Source of the DNA: Vulcanimicrobium sp035943995
Lineage (GTDB): Bacteria > Vulcanimicrobiota > Vulcanimicrobiia > Vulcanimicrobiales > Vulcanimicrobiaceae
Assembly (NCBI GenBank): GCA_035943995.1
Contig: DASZBS010000053.1
Coordinates: forward strand, 1-64,000
Length of the DNA: 64,000 nucleotides
Reading direction: 5' to 3'
The notes under the pieces were generated by a model. It was not told the DNA's origin. It saw nothing but the letters and a program-made list of their open reading frames with translations, and searched no databases. Position 1 is the stretch's first letter, and each line of letters starts with the position of its first letter. Made by a program: the position numbers and the translations under genes. Below, one piece after another: positions 1 to 7,966 of the stretch.

Positions 1-192
1 GTCGAACCCGGCGAAACGGCCACCGAGCTGCGCGATCAGAACCGTCCTGAGGTTCAGGCGCAGTTGCCGCCGCGTTCGGAGCACCCGCTGCAAGCGGCGG
101 ATGTCGCCGACGCGATCGCGTACATCGTTACGCGCGCAAGCCATGTCGCAATCAACGAAGTGCTGATCAGGCCGACGCAACAGGAGCGCTAA
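1..192 (+). CDS. Short-chain dehydrogenase/reductase, C-terminal part (start lies before the window)
   Basis: The reading frame is open from base 1 to the TAA at 190-192 and gives the last 63 residues of a protein. The residues VEPGETATELR near the beginning and LQAADVADAIAYIVTRASHVAIN further on match the C-terminal end of classical SDR family NAD(P)-dependent oxidoreductases: the PG-x-x-x-T-E segment after the active site, followed by the 'ADAIAY..TRP.HVAINE' helix and strand. The catalytic YxxxK and the Rossmann glycines lie upstream, so the substrate cannot be judged. It converges with the ArsR-type gene on the other strand, with 31 bases between them. Confidence 0.8.
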   Translation, partial: VEPGETATELRDQNRPEVQAQLPPRSEHPLQAADVADAIAYIVTRASHVAINEVLIRPTQQER

Positions 193-223
193 CGGCAGCG
201 TGCGCGAGCGTTGAGTGCGGCGA

Positions 224-490
224 TCACCGTTCCGGCCGGAAACGGCGGAAGCGCGCGAGCCAGGTATCCAACTCGGCGAGTCCGGTCGGATCGAGGGCAT
301 AGATGCGGCGCTGCGCGTCGCGCCGGACCTGGACGAGCCCGGCCTCGCGCAGGAGCTTGAGGTGCTGCGACACGGCGGGCGGGGTCATGTCGAAGCGCCT
401 GGCGATCTCACCCGAGGAGAGCTCGCGCACGGCGAGCATCTCGACGATCCGCTGCCGCGTGGGGTCGCCGAGCGCCGCGAAGGCCTGCAT
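224..490 (-). CDS. ArsR-family winged-helix transcriptional regulator
   Basis: This is an 88-residue protein, the length of a minimal ArsR/SmtB repressor. The opening LGDPTRQRIVEML and the helix-turn-helix MTPPAVSQHLKLLREAGLV, followed by a wing (VRRDAQRRIYALD), are diagnostic of the family. No cysteine pair or metal-binding cluster is visible, so it is more like the metal-independent ArsR regulators that often control a neighbouring transport or SRPBCC gene. The target is not evident; its own promoter region carries a CTTA-AA-TAAG inverted repeat. The start codon lies only 7 bases after the predicted -10 box, which suggests a leaderless mRNA. It diverges from recA. Confidence 0.88.
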   Translation of the reverse strand: MQAFAALGDPTRQRIVEMLAVRELSSGEIARRFDMTPPAVSQHLKLLREAGLVQVRRDAQRRIYALDPTGLAELDTWLARFRRFRPER

Positions 491-497
491 GTCGTCT

Positions 498-526
498 ATT
501 CAATAGCGTTTGCTTAAATAAGTCAA
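498..526 (-). promoter_or_regulatory. Predicted promoter and operator of the ArsR-type gene
   Basis: Read on the minus strand there is TTGACT (521-526), a 17-base spacer and TTGAAT (498-503), a reasonable vegetative promoter. The spacer contains CTTAAATAAG (513-522), an inverted repeat that could be an autoregulatory ArsR site. The stretch is strikingly AT-rich for this genome. With the -10 box ending at 498, transcription would begin at about 491 and the ATG is at 490. Confidence 0.5.
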
Positions 527-542
527 GTCTTTCGAATATCTT

Positions 543-564
543 GCATCGAACAGAGGTTCGATGC
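543..564. promoter_or_regulatory. SOS box (LexA/DinR-type operator) upstream of recA
   Basis: There is a perfect 9-base inverted repeat, GCATCGAAC-AGAG-GTTCGATGC. Its core, CGAAC-N4-GTTCG (547-560), equals the LexA (DinR) box known from Bacillus and relatives rather than the CTG-N10-CAG box of gamma-proteobacteria. It lies about 160 bases before the recA start codon, so it should sit over or near the recA promoter. No lexA gene is in the window. Confidence 0.8.
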
Positions 565-589
565 TCGGTCGCTCCGAAGAGGTGTGGTA

Positions 590-631
590 ATGACGCGCCC
601 TTGCCGGCGCGGGCCGGCGTGGGAATGACGG
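590..631. repeat. Intergenic palindromic repeat-like element
   Basis: Between the SOS box and recA lies a GC-rich segment with GCCGGCG...GCCGGCG and flanking AATGACG motifs (about 589-595 and 624-630). The 'GGGAATGACG' end resembles small dispersed palindromes common in bacterial genomes. Only this one copy is seen in the window, so the call is weak. It would lie in the recA leader. Confidence 0.3.
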
Positions 632-720
632 ACGACGGCATTCGCACCCTGCCACGCACTTGGCATTCTGGCGCGGTACCGTCGGAAACACAACCGACAG
701 CACCATCCGCACGGAGCACC

Positions 721-1767
721 ATGGCCGACGATAAACAAGCAGCCCTCGCGAACGCGCTCGCACAGATCGAGCGCCAGTTCGGCAAGGGCTCGATCATGAA
801 GATGGGCGAGTTCTCGGACCGGATGGCGTTCGACGTCATCTCGACCGGCTCGATCGCCCTCGACCTCGCGCTCGGCGTCGGCGGCTTGCCGCGCGGACGC
901 GTCGTGGAAATCTATGGACCGGAGTCGAGCGGTAAGACGACGCTCGCGCTCCACGTCATCGCCGAAGCGCAGAAGGCCGGCGGCACCGCCGCGTTCGTCG
1001 ACGTCGAGCACGCGCTCGACCCGACGTACGCGCAAGCGCTCGGGATCGATCTCGACAACCTGCTGGTCTCGCAGCCGGACACCGGCGAACAGGCGCTCGA
1101 CATCGCCGAGATGCTCGTCCGCTCCAACGCGGTCGACGTCGTCGTCGTCGACTCTGTCGCGGCACTCGTCACCAAAGCCGAGCTCGAAGGCGACATGGGC
1201 GACACGCACGTCGGCCTGCAGGCACGGCTGATGTCGCAGGCGCTGCGCAAGCTCACCTCGGCGATCTCGCGCTCGAAGTGCGTGATGATTTTCATCAACC
1301 AGCTGCGCGAGAAGGTCGGCGTCATGTTCGGCAGCCCCGAGACCACCTCGGGCGGCCGCGCGCTCAAGTTCTACGCCTCGGTCCGGCTCGACGTGCGCAA
1401 GCTCGAGCAGATCAAGGTCGGCCAGGACGTCGTCGGCACGCGCACCCGCGTCAAGGTCGTCAAGAACAAGGTCGCACCGCCGTTCCGCCTGGCCGAGTTC
1501 GACATCACCTACGGCAAGGGGATCTCGAAGATGGGCTCCATCATCGACGTCGCGCTCGAACGCAACATCATCGGCAAGTCGGGCTCGTGGTACACCTACG
1601 GCGAGCAGCGCATCGGCCAAGGCCGCGAGAACGCGAAGTCGTTCCTCGAAGAGCACACCGACACGGCGAGCGAGATCGAAGTGAAGATCCGCGAGGCGCT
1701 CAAGGCGACCGTCTCACCGAACGGCATCGGCAAACCGGTCGGCGCCAACGTCAAGGACGACGAGTAG
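721..1767 (+). CDS. recA: Recombinase RecA
   Basis: This is a 348-residue RecA that binds single-stranded DNA, promotes strand exchange and triggers LexA self-cleavage. The Walker A GPESSGKT is at residues 66-73, with the family start (ERQFGKGSIMKMGE), the FINQLREKVGVMFG loop and the GGRALKFYASVRLDVR segment all intact. The ATG at 721 is chosen because the protein then begins MADDKQAALANAL, as in other RecA proteins; an open frame continues upstream to 541 but shows no similarity. ACGGAG precedes the ATG. A perfect SOS box upstream suggests DNA-damage induction. recX follows after 23 bases, probably co-transcribed. Confidence 0.98.
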   Translation: MADDKQAALANALAQIERQFGKGSIMKMGEFSDRMAFDVISTGSIALDLALGVGGLPRGRVVEIYGPESSGKTTLALHVIAEAQKAGGTAAFVDVEHALDPTYAQALGIDLDNLLVSQPDTGEQALDIAEMLVRSNAVDVVVVDSVAALVTKAELEGDMGDTHVGLQARLMSQALRKLTSAISRSKCVMIFINQLREKVGVMFGSPETTSGGRALKFYASVRLDVRKLEQIKVGQDVVGTRTRVKVVKNKVAPPFRLAEFDITYGKGISKMGSIIDVALERNIIGKSGSWYTYGEQRIGQGRENAKSFLEEHTDTASEIEVKIREALKATVSPNGIGKPVGANVKDDE

Positions 1768-1790
1768 CCCCTCGACCGGCGATACGACAA

Positions 1791-2252
1791 ATGGCTTCCG
1801 CACGGGTGACGGCGTTGCGCATGCTGGCGCAGCGCCGTCTCACCGAAGCACAGCTGCACGGTAAGCTGGCGCGCAAGGGCTTCGACGACGACACCGTCGC
1901 CGCGGCCGTTGCGTCGTGCCGCCGTGACGGTCTCGTCGACGACGGCCTCTACGCGGCGCTCTACGTCGAGACCAAGCGCGCCGCGGTGGGCGATGCGCGC
2001 CTCGTCGCCGAGCTCGTCAAACGCGGGATCGACCGTGACGCGGCGCGCGAGCGCGTCGCCTCGGCGGAGACCCGGGAACCCGAGCGCATCGGCGCGGCAT
2101 ACGACCGCATCCGGCGCACGAACCCGGCGCTTTCCTATCAGTCCGCGGCGCGCAAGCTCGAGCGGCTGGGATTTCCGGCATCGCTGATCTACCGCGTCCT
2201 GCGCGAGCGGGCCGGCGCCGACCTCGGCGACGCGCTCGCCGGCCTGGGTTGA
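1791..2252 (+). CDS. recX: Regulatory protein RecX
   Basis: This is a 153-residue protein directly downstream of recA, the usual place for RecX, which binds RecA filaments and limits their activity. It shows the tandem three-helix repeats of the family: ALRMLAQRRLTEAQLHGKLARKGF near the N-terminus, DDGLYAALYVETKRA in the middle, then ARKLERLGFPASLIYRVLR near the end. The ATG at 1791 gives a typical start; no strong ribosome site is seen, which fits coupling with recA. Sequence is divergent but order and pattern agree. Confidence 0.9.
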   Translation: MASARVTALRMLAQRRLTEAQLHGKLARKGFDDDTVAAAVASCRRDGLVDDGLYAALYVETKRAAVGDARLVAELVKRGIDRDAARERVASAETREPERIGAAYDRIRRTNPALSYQSAARKLERLGFPASLIYRVLRERAGADLGDALAGLG

Positions 2253-2266
2253 CGGCCGCGTCAAGT

Positions 2267-2283
2267 CTGAGGTCGTCAAAGGG
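2267..2283. repeat. Degenerate copy of the dispersed CTGAGCTCGTCGAAGGG repeat
   Basis: CTGAGGTCGTCAAAGGG between recX and the glycosidase gene matches 15 of 17 bases of the better copy at 48636-48652. It is intergenic and may be an eroded copy of the same element. Confidence 0.4.
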
Positions 2284-2310
2284 TCCTTCCGAGGAATGCG
2301 CTGAGGCGGC

Positions 2311-3657
2311 ATGGTAAGGTCGCCGTCAGGAATGCGGTTCTTCATCGTCATCGCTCGCGGGCTGTTATGCACGCTCGCAGCTCTTGCGTTGCTCGCGCCT
2401 CTGCCTGCGCCGGCGATCGAGCTCGACTCCATCACGAAGGCCGCCGCCGGCTACACCGTCGGTGACCCCAAGCTGCAGTCGATGTACCGCGCGGCGCTGC
2501 TCAACACCAACAAGCAGGTAACGCTCGCCTCGGACGGCACCGCCTACGTCAAGACGGGCGACATCCCCGCTGAGTGGCTGCGCGACGCGAGCGTTCAAGT
2601 GCGGCCGTACCTGTTCTTCGCAAAAACCGACCCCGAGGTCGCCACGCTGCTGCGCGGCTCGATCGCGCGGATGGGCAAATATCTGCAGATCGACCCGTAC
2701 GCGAACGCGTTCACGCTGAATTACCGCACGTGGGAAGTCAAGTTCGAGCTCGATTCCCTGGCATATCCGATCACGCTTGCGTGGACGTACTGGAAGCAGA
2801 CCGGCGACACGTCCGTCTTCACCGGCGATCTCTCGCTCGGGTTCGACGCCGCGCTGGCGACGATGGAGCGCGAGCAAGACCACGCGCGCAACGATTCGAA
2901 ATATTTTCACAAGGAGATGCCCAACGGGGGCAAAGGCAATCCCGTTGCGTACACCGGGATGATCTGGACCGGCTTCCGCCCGTCCGACGACGCCTGCAAG
3001 TACAACTTCTTGATCCCGTCGGAGATGATGGCTGTCGTCGCGCTGGGCAACCTCGAAGAGATCGAGCGCGACGTGTACCACAACGTCATCAAGGCCCAGC
3101 GTGCCAAGACGCTGCGCAACGAGGTCCAGAACGGGATCCAGACGTACGGCGTCGTGTTCACGCCGAACTACGGGTACATCTACGCGTACGAAGTCGACGG
3201 GCTCGGCAACGCGAACTTGATGGACGACGCCAACGTACCGTCGCTCCTCTCCGCGCCGTACCTCGGCTATACGAAGCCGACGTCGTTCATCTACCGCAAC
3301 ACGCGCAAGTTCTTGCTTTCGAAGGACAACCCGACGTACTACGTCGGAAAAGTCGCGCGGGGCATCGGCTCGCAGCACACGGCCGACAACTACGTGTGGC
3401 CGATCGCGATGCTGATGCAAGGCTTCACCGCGTCCAGCGATACCGAGCGCAAGGACGTGCTCTCGCAGCTCCTCGCCTCCGATCCGGGCGATCACTTGCT
3501 GCACGAGTCGTTCAATCCCGACGATCCGACGAAGTATACGCGAGCGGACTTCGGCTGGCCCAACGCGCTGTTCAGCGAGTACGTCATGACGACGTTCGAA
3601 GGCGTCCCATCGCTGCCGGTGGGTTCCACGGCGGACCTGGGCTTCCGCGGCGACTGA
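2311..3657 (+). CDS. Secreted glycoside hydrolase family 125 protein (probable exo-alpha-mannosidase)
   Basis: This 448-residue protein begins with a signal peptide (MRFFIVIARGLLCTLAALALLAPLPAPA from the second ATG at 2332) and is otherwise one GH125 domain (old DUF1237). Typical segments are TGDIPAEWLRDASVQVRPY, the tryptophan/tyrosine-rich YRTWEVKFELDSLAYP, TGMIWTGFRPSDDACKYNFLIP, and RGIGSQHTADNYVWPIAMLMQ. Characterised GH125 enzymes are exo-alpha-1,6-mannosidases acting on mannose-rich glycans. A GAGG stands five bases before the ATG at 2311; 2332 is the alternative start and gives a cleaner signal peptide. Expected location is outside the inner membrane. It is a single gene between recX and purA; no sugar transport genes are near. 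Confidence 0.85.
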   Translation: MVRSPSGMRFFIVIARGLLCTLAALALLAPLPAPAIELDSITKAAAGYTVGDPKLQSMYRAALLNTNKQVTLASDGTAYVKTGDIPAEWLRDASVQVRPYLFFAKTDPEVATLLRGSIARMGKYLQIDPYANAFTLNYRTWEVKFELDSLAYPITLAWTYWKQTGDTSVFTGDLSLGFDAALATMEREQDHARNDSKYFHKEMPNGGKGNPVAYTGMIWTGFRPSDDACKYNFLIPSEMMAVVALGNLEEIERDVYHNVIKAQRAKTLRNEVQNGIQTYGVVFTPNYGYIYAYEVDGLGNANLMDDANVPSLLSAPYLGYTKPTSFIYRNTRKFLLSKDNPTYYVGKVARGIGSQHTADNYVWPIAMLMQGFTASSDTERKDVLSQLLASDPGDHLLHESFNPDDPTKYTRADFGWPNALFSEYVMTTFEGVPSLPVGSTADLGFRGD

Positions 3658-3710
3658 GCGAGAAAAATGGTGTTGAGCGCGCCTTCGGGGAATCGCTCCA
3701 TGTCGCAATC

Positions 3711-5033
3711 GTGAGCGCGCTCTTCGATTGGGGGCCCCACGCGGAGCGTGGGGGGCGCGGAGGCAGGGCCGGAGCGCCTTTAGACGTGTGCGTCGGCATC
3801 CAATGGGGCGACGAGGGAAAAGGGCGCGTCGTCGACTTGCTCGCGCGCGACTACGGCGTGATCGCGCGGTTCGGCGGCGGCGACAACGCCGGCCACTCCA
3901 TCGAGGTCGGCGACACCAAGCTCGCGCTGCACGTCGTGCCGTCGGGCGTGCTCGTCGAAGGCACGAAGCTGCTGATCGGCGCGGGGACCGTCGTGTCGAT
4001 GCGCGGGCTCGTGGACGAGCTCGACATGTTGGCGAAGCTCGGGGTCGACGTGTCCCGCATCTCGGTCGCGGCGCGCGCGCACATCGTGTTCCCGTATCAC
4101 GCGACGCTCGACCGGATCGGCGAGAAGGCGCGCGGCGGCGCGGCGATCGGGACGACCGGGCGCGGGATCGGTCCTGCCTACGTCGACCGCGCGGGACGGC
4201 TCGGGATCACGTACGGCGACCTCGCCAAGCCGGAGGAAGTCCTCGCCACGAAGATTCGCCAGGCGCTGCTGACGCGGGCGCCGCTGTTCGCCGGCGCCGA
4301 GGACGTGCCGCGCGAGGAAGACGTTGTCGGCGAGGCGCTCGCCCTCGCCAAGCGCATCGGCCCGCACGTCGTCGACGACGTGCGGTTCCTCCACGACGCG
4401 ATCGCGCGCGGCGAGCGGATCCTCGCCGAGGGCGCGCAGGGCACGATGCTCGACGTGACGTTCGGGACGTATCCCTACGTCACCAGCTCGCACACGGTCG
4501 CAGGCGCCGCCTGCACCGGGCTCGGCGTCGGGCCGACTGCGGTCGGCCGCGTGCTGGGCGTCGCGAAGGCCTACTGCACGCGGGTCGGCAGCGGTCCGTT
4601 TCCGTCGGAGCTCGCAGACGAGCGCGGCGAGCGGCTGCGGGCGCAGGGGCGGGAGTTCGGCGTGACCACCGGCCGGCCGCGGCGCTGCGGCTGGTACGAC
4701 GCCGTCGCGGCTCGCTACGCCGCTCAGGTCAACGGCCTGGACGCGCTGGTCATAACGAAGCTCGACGTCTTGTCGGGGTTCGAGCGGATCGGGCTCGTCA
4801 CGGGCTACCGCCGCGCCGACGGCACGCCGTGCGGGATCGAGGCGCTCGGCGACGCCGACCTCCAGGTGGAGGTCGAGGAGCACGACGGCTGGGCCGTGGA
4901 CATCCGGACGGTCCGGCGCATCGCCGACCTGCCCGCCGCAGCGCGCGCCTTCGTCGACCGCCTTGCCGCCGTCACGGGCGCCCCCGTCGCCGCGGTGTCC
5001 GTCGGGCCGGAGCGCTCCGCGCTCGCCGTGTAG
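3711..5033 (+). CDS. purA: Adenylosuccinate synthetase PurA
   Basis: The enzyme joins IMP and aspartate with GTP to give adenylosuccinate, the first committed step to AMP. QWGDEGKG (about residues 31-38 from this start) is the GTP-binding P-loop; FGGGDNAGHSIEV, IGTTGRGIGPAYVDRAGR, EGAQGTMLDVTFGTYPYVTSSHT, GPFPSEL and TTGRPRRCGWYDAVAARYA are further hallmarks. The start is uncertain: GTG at 3711 has no clear ribosome site but keeps the first beta strand (DVCVGIQWG), while GTG at 3786 has a GGAG 11 bases before it but removes the beginning of that strand. The first 25 residues from 3711 are read from a GC-rich hairpin and are not family-like. Confidence 0.95.
   Translation: MSALFDWGPHAERGGRGGRAGAPLDVCVGIQWGDEGKGRVVDLLARDYGVIARFGGGDNAGHSIEVGDTKLALHVVPSGVLVEGTKLLIGAGTVVSMRGLVDELDMLAKLGVDVSRISVAARAHIVFPYHATLDRIGEKARGGAAIGTTGRGIGPAYVDRAGRLGITYGDLAKPEEVLATKIRQALLTRAPLFAGAEDVPREEDVVGEALALAKRIGPHVVDDVRFLHDAIARGERILAEGAQGTMLDVTFGTYPYVTSSHTVAGAACTGLGVGPTAVGRVLGVAKAYCTRVGSGPFPSELADERGERLRAQGREFGVTTGRPRRCGWYDAVAARYAAQVNGLDALVITKLDVLSGFERIGLVTGYRRADGTPCGIEALGDADLQVEVEEHDGWAVDIRTVRRIADLPAAARAFVDRLAAVTGAPVAAVSVGPERSALAV
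3735..3753. repeat. Perfect inverted repeat at the purA 5' end
   Basis: CCCCACGC-GGA-GCGTGGGG forms an 8-base-pair hairpin with a 3-base loop. It either lies in the untranslated leader of purA (start at 3786) or is translated as part of a non-conserved N-terminal tail (start at 3711). There is no run of T after it, so it is not a standard terminator. Confidence 0.6.
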
Positions 5034-5090
5034 CCCTCGGGTGCCGGCGTTTCTCGCCGGCCACGCCCCGCCGATAGTAACGATTCGCGG

Positions 5091-5118
5091 TAAACAACGC
5101 GCGAAGCCCGGCCGATAC
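5091..5118 (+). promoter_or_regulatory. Sigma-28-like flagellar promoter before fliF
   Basis: TAAA (5091-5094), 16 bases, GCCGATAC (5111-5118). The known FliA consensus is TAAA-N15-GCCGATAA, so 7 of 8 bases of the -10 and all four of the -35 agree, with one extra spacer base. It stands about 90 bases before the likely fliF start and would drive the whole flagellar cluster. Similar boxes occur before motA and flhA. Confidence 0.6.
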
Positions 5119-5207
5119 GATACACAGTGCCGGGCAAGGATGCTCGGTGGAACGAGCCACGGTGGGCAGACCACGGAGCGTTGTTGAGCGCCCCGCGAAG
5201 GTGGCAT

Positions 5208-6881
5208 TTGGATCGTCTGACCTCGTCTGCCGCGTCGTTCCCAGCCCGTCTTCGCGACTGGTGGGGCTCGCAGGCCGGCACGAATCGCATCATCTACGGC
5301 GCGGTCGCGCTCGCGATGGTGCTCGGACTCGTCTTCTTCGCCATGTTCCGCATGCGCGGCCCCGACTACGCCGTGCTCTTTTCGAATTTGCAGCCCGACG
5401 AGGCGAACGCCGTCGTCCAGAAGCTCGACGCGAGCAAGATCCCGCACCGGCTCGCCGACGGCGGCGCCACGATCCTCGTCCCGCACGAAGCCGTGTACGA
5501 GCAGCGCGTCGCGCTCGCCGGCGAAGGCGTCGTCAAGGCGGGCGGCGGCACCGGCTTCGAGCTCTTCGACCGCACCAACCTCGGCATGACCGACTTCCAG
5601 GAGAAGATCGCCAAGACGCGCGCGACCGAAGGCGAGCTGCAGCGCACGATCTCGGGCCTGGGGCCCGTGCAGTCGGCGCGCGTGCACATCGCGTCGCCCG
5701 AAGCGTCGTTGTACTCCACGACGCAGCAGCCCACCACCGCATCGGTCGCCATTCAGACGAAGACCGGCATGCAGCTCAACGCGCAGGAAGTCCGCGGCAT
5801 CACGCAGCTCGTCTCGGGCGCGGTCGCAGGCCTCAAGCCCGAGAACGTTACGATCGTCGACCAGAACGGCACGATCCTGCGGCCGTCGGCGCTCGAAGAA
5901 GCGGGCGCCATCGCCGACTCGACGAGCGCGCTCAAGCACACCCAAGACCAGCTCGTTGCCAAAGAGAAGTACGAGTCGGACCTGCAGCAATCGCTGCAAG
6001 GTCTGCTCGACGCGACGATCGGCGCGCACCGGTCCGCCGTGCGCGTCAACAGCGAGATGAACTTCGACGCGAACGCGACGGAGACAAAGTCGTTCGCGCC
6101 GCAGGGCACGGTCCGCTCCGCGCAAACGGAGCGCGAGACATACAACGGCAACGGAAACCCGCGCGCCGGCGCCGTGGGCGTGCCGGGTACGACCACCAAC
6201 GTCGTCCCGACCTACCAAGGCACGCAGACGCAAGGGACCACCGGCCGCTACGGAAAGACCAAGACCACCACCAACTACGAAGTCACCGAGCAGACCGCGA
6301 AGCACGTCGATGCGCCGGGCAAGCTGACGCGGCTGTCCGTCGCGGTGCTCGTCAACGTTCCGGCCGCCGCAGGTGCGCCCGCGAACGCGAACGCCGCCGC
6401 GCCGTACGTCGTCGCGAACGCGGACGTGCAGAAGATTCAGCACGCCGTCGCCGCGGCCGCCGGCATCGATCCCGCGCGCGGCGACCAGATCTCCGTCGAA
6501 GCGATCCCGTTCGCGCCGAGCCCGCAAGCGATCGGCTCGGGCGCCGGGTCCGCGACGACCACCGTGTTCGGGCTGCCGGCGGTACCGTTCATCGCGCTGC
6601 TCGTGATCCTCGGCGTCGCCGGTGCAGGCTTCGGCTTCGCCCTGATGCGCCGCCGGATGTTCCGCCCCAGCAACGAGCTGCCCACGTTCGACTCGACGCT
6701 CGCCGAAGAGCTGCCGTCCTTCGAAGAGCACCCGATGCTCGATGGAAATCCATCCATCGCCGCGCCGATTCGCTCCGCCGCGGACCTCACGCGCGAGCAG
6801 ATGATCGAGTACGTCACGACCGTCGCTCAAGAGAATCCTGACAACATCGCCAAGCTCGTGAAACTGTGGCTCGCTGAATAA
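5208..6881 (+). CDS. fliF: Flagellar MS-ring protein FliF
   Basis: FliF builds the MS ring in the inner membrane, the base on which the motor and export gate assemble. There is a transmembrane helix near residues 28-47 (YGAVALAMVLGLVFFAMF), the ring-building motifs (YAVLFSNLQPDEANAVVQKLD; GFELFDRTNLGMTDFQEKI; RARVHIA-like SARVHIASPE), a low-complexity periplasmic region, and a second helix near the C-terminus (FIALLVILGVAGAGFGFALM), ending in an acidic FliG-binding tail. The TTG at 5208 follows AAGGTGG and is preferred; the frame is also open from GTG 5127, but that N-terminus is unlike the family. fliG begins two bases after the stop. The usual upstream fliE and flgBC are absent. Confidence 0.95.
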   Translation: MDRLTSSAASFPARLRDWWGSQAGTNRIIYGAVALAMVLGLVFFAMFRMRGPDYAVLFSNLQPDEANAVVQKLDASKIPHRLADGGATILVPHEAVYEQRVALAGEGVVKAGGGTGFELFDRTNLGMTDFQEKIAKTRATEGELQRTISGLGPVQSARVHIASPEASLYSTTQQPTTASVAIQTKTGMQLNAQEVRGITQLVSGAVAGLKPENVTIVDQNGTILRPSALEEAGAIADSTSALKHTQDQLVAKEKYESDLQQSLQGLLDATIGAHRSAVRVNSEMNFDANATETKSFAPQGTVRSAQTERETYNGNGNPRAGAVGVPGTTTNVVPTYQGTQTQGTTGRYGKTKTTTNYEVTEQTAKHVDAPGKLTRLSVAVLVNVPAAAGAPANANAAAPYVVANADVQKIQHAVAAAAGIDPARGDQISVEAIPFAPSPQAIGSGAGSATTTVFGLPAVPFIALLVILGVAGAGFGFALMRRRMFRPSNELPTFDSTLAEELPSFEEHPMLDGNPSIAAPIRSAADLTREQMIEYVTTVAQENPDNIAKLVKLWLAE

Positions 6882-6882
6882 C

Positions 6883-7965
6883 ATGCTCACCGACAAACCG
6901 ATTCTCACGCTCGGCGACGATCCGCACGGATCGTCCTACCTCGACTCGTACGCGCCGCCGGCGGTGCCCGACATGTCGGGGCCGGAGAAGGCCGCGATCC
7001 TGATGATCACCATCGGGCTCGAGCTGTCCGCGTCCATCTTCAAGTTTCTCCGCCAAGATGAAGTCGAGCGGATCGTGCTCGAGATCGCGAAGATCTCGAC
7101 GGTTTCGATCGAGAAGCGCGACGCCGTCATCCAAGAAGCGTACCAACGCGCGATCGCGCTCAAGTACATCAACGAAGGCGGCATCGAGTACGCCAAGGAG
7201 ATCCTCGAGCGGTCGTTCGGCGCCGGCCAGGCCGACGACATGACGAACCGGCTGTTCGCGGCGCTCAAGCACGGCAACCCGCTGGAGCTGGTGAAGAAGA
7301 CCGAGCCCGCACAGCTGCTGGAGTTCATCAAGGAAGAGCACCCGCAGACGATCGCGCTCATCCTCGTGTACATGTCGCCCGACCAAGCCGGCGCCGTGCT
7401 GTCGCAGCTCGAGCCCGAGCTCCAAGGCGAAGTCGCGATGCGCATCGCCATCCTGCAGAAAACCGCGCCGGAGATCCTCGAACAGTTGGACGAATTGCTC
7501 GGCCGCAGACTGCTGGTGAGCGGCTCCGATTTCACCAAGGCCGGCGGCGTGCAATCGCTCGCGGCGGTCATGGGCTTCGTCGACCGCGAGACGGAGAAGA
7601 ACATCCTCGACGGCCTCACCAAGCGCGACCCCGACGTCGCGAACGAGGTCAAGAACCTGCTGTTCGTGTTCGAGGACATCATCAACCTCGACGACCGCGC
7701 GATCCAGCGCGTGCTCAAGGAAGTCGACGGCAAGGACCTCGCGCTCTCGCTCAAGACCGCCAACGCCGACCTGCTCGCACGCATCTACAAAAACATGTCC
7801 ACCCGCGCGTCCACCACGCTGCGCGAGGACATCGAGGTGCTCGGACCGGTGCGCGTGCGCGAAGTGGGCAAGGCGCAGCAGAACATCGTCGACGTGATCC
7901 GCACGCTCGAGGAGAACGGTCAGATCGTCATCGCCCGCGGCGGCAAGGAAGACCGCATCGTCTAA
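6883..7965 (+). CDS. fliG: Flagellar motor switch protein FliG
   Basis: At 360 residues this is near the usual FliG length. FliG sits between the MS ring and FliM and contacts MotA to generate torque. The N-terminal part has the FliG_N pattern (MSGPEKAAILMITIGLELSASIFKFL), the middle domain has the EHPQTIALILVYMSPDQAGAVLSQL motif, and the C-terminal torque domain carries the alternating charged helix (DRAIQRVLKEVDGKDLALSLKTA). The roughly 25 residues before the FliG_N domain are an extra tail. It is translationally close to fliF (stop TAA, then C, then ATG) and one base before fliH. Confidence 0.97.
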   Translation: MLTDKPILTLGDDPHGSSYLDSYAPPAVPDMSGPEKAAILMITIGLELSASIFKFLRQDEVERIVLEIAKISTVSIEKRDAVIQEAYQRAIALKYINEGGIEYAKEILERSFGAGQADDMTNRLFAALKHGNPLELVKKTEPAQLLEFIKEEHPQTIALILVYMSPDQAGAVLSQLEPELQGEVAMRIAILQKTAPEILEQLDELLGRRLLVSGSDFTKAGGVQSLAAVMGFVDRETEKNILDGLTKRDPDVANEVKNLLFVFEDIINLDDRAIQRVLKEVDGKDLALSLKTANADLLARIYKNMSTRASTTLREDIEVLGPVRVREVGKAQQNIVDVIRTLEENGQIVIARGGKEDRIV

Positions 7966-7966
7966 C

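Noticed and set aside
5127..5207. N-terminal extension of FliF from GTG 5127
   Set aside because: The extra 27 residues are not FliF-like, and TTG 5208 has a better ribosome site. It would also overlap the region just after the promoter.
3780..6908. Very long open frame on the minus strand over purA and fliF
   Set aside because: It is the reverse-strand shadow of GC-rich coding DNA; its translation is Arg/Asp/Gly-rich without any family pattern, while purA and fliF on the plus strand are clear. Similar long minus frames over 13.3-18.7 kb were rejected for the same reason.
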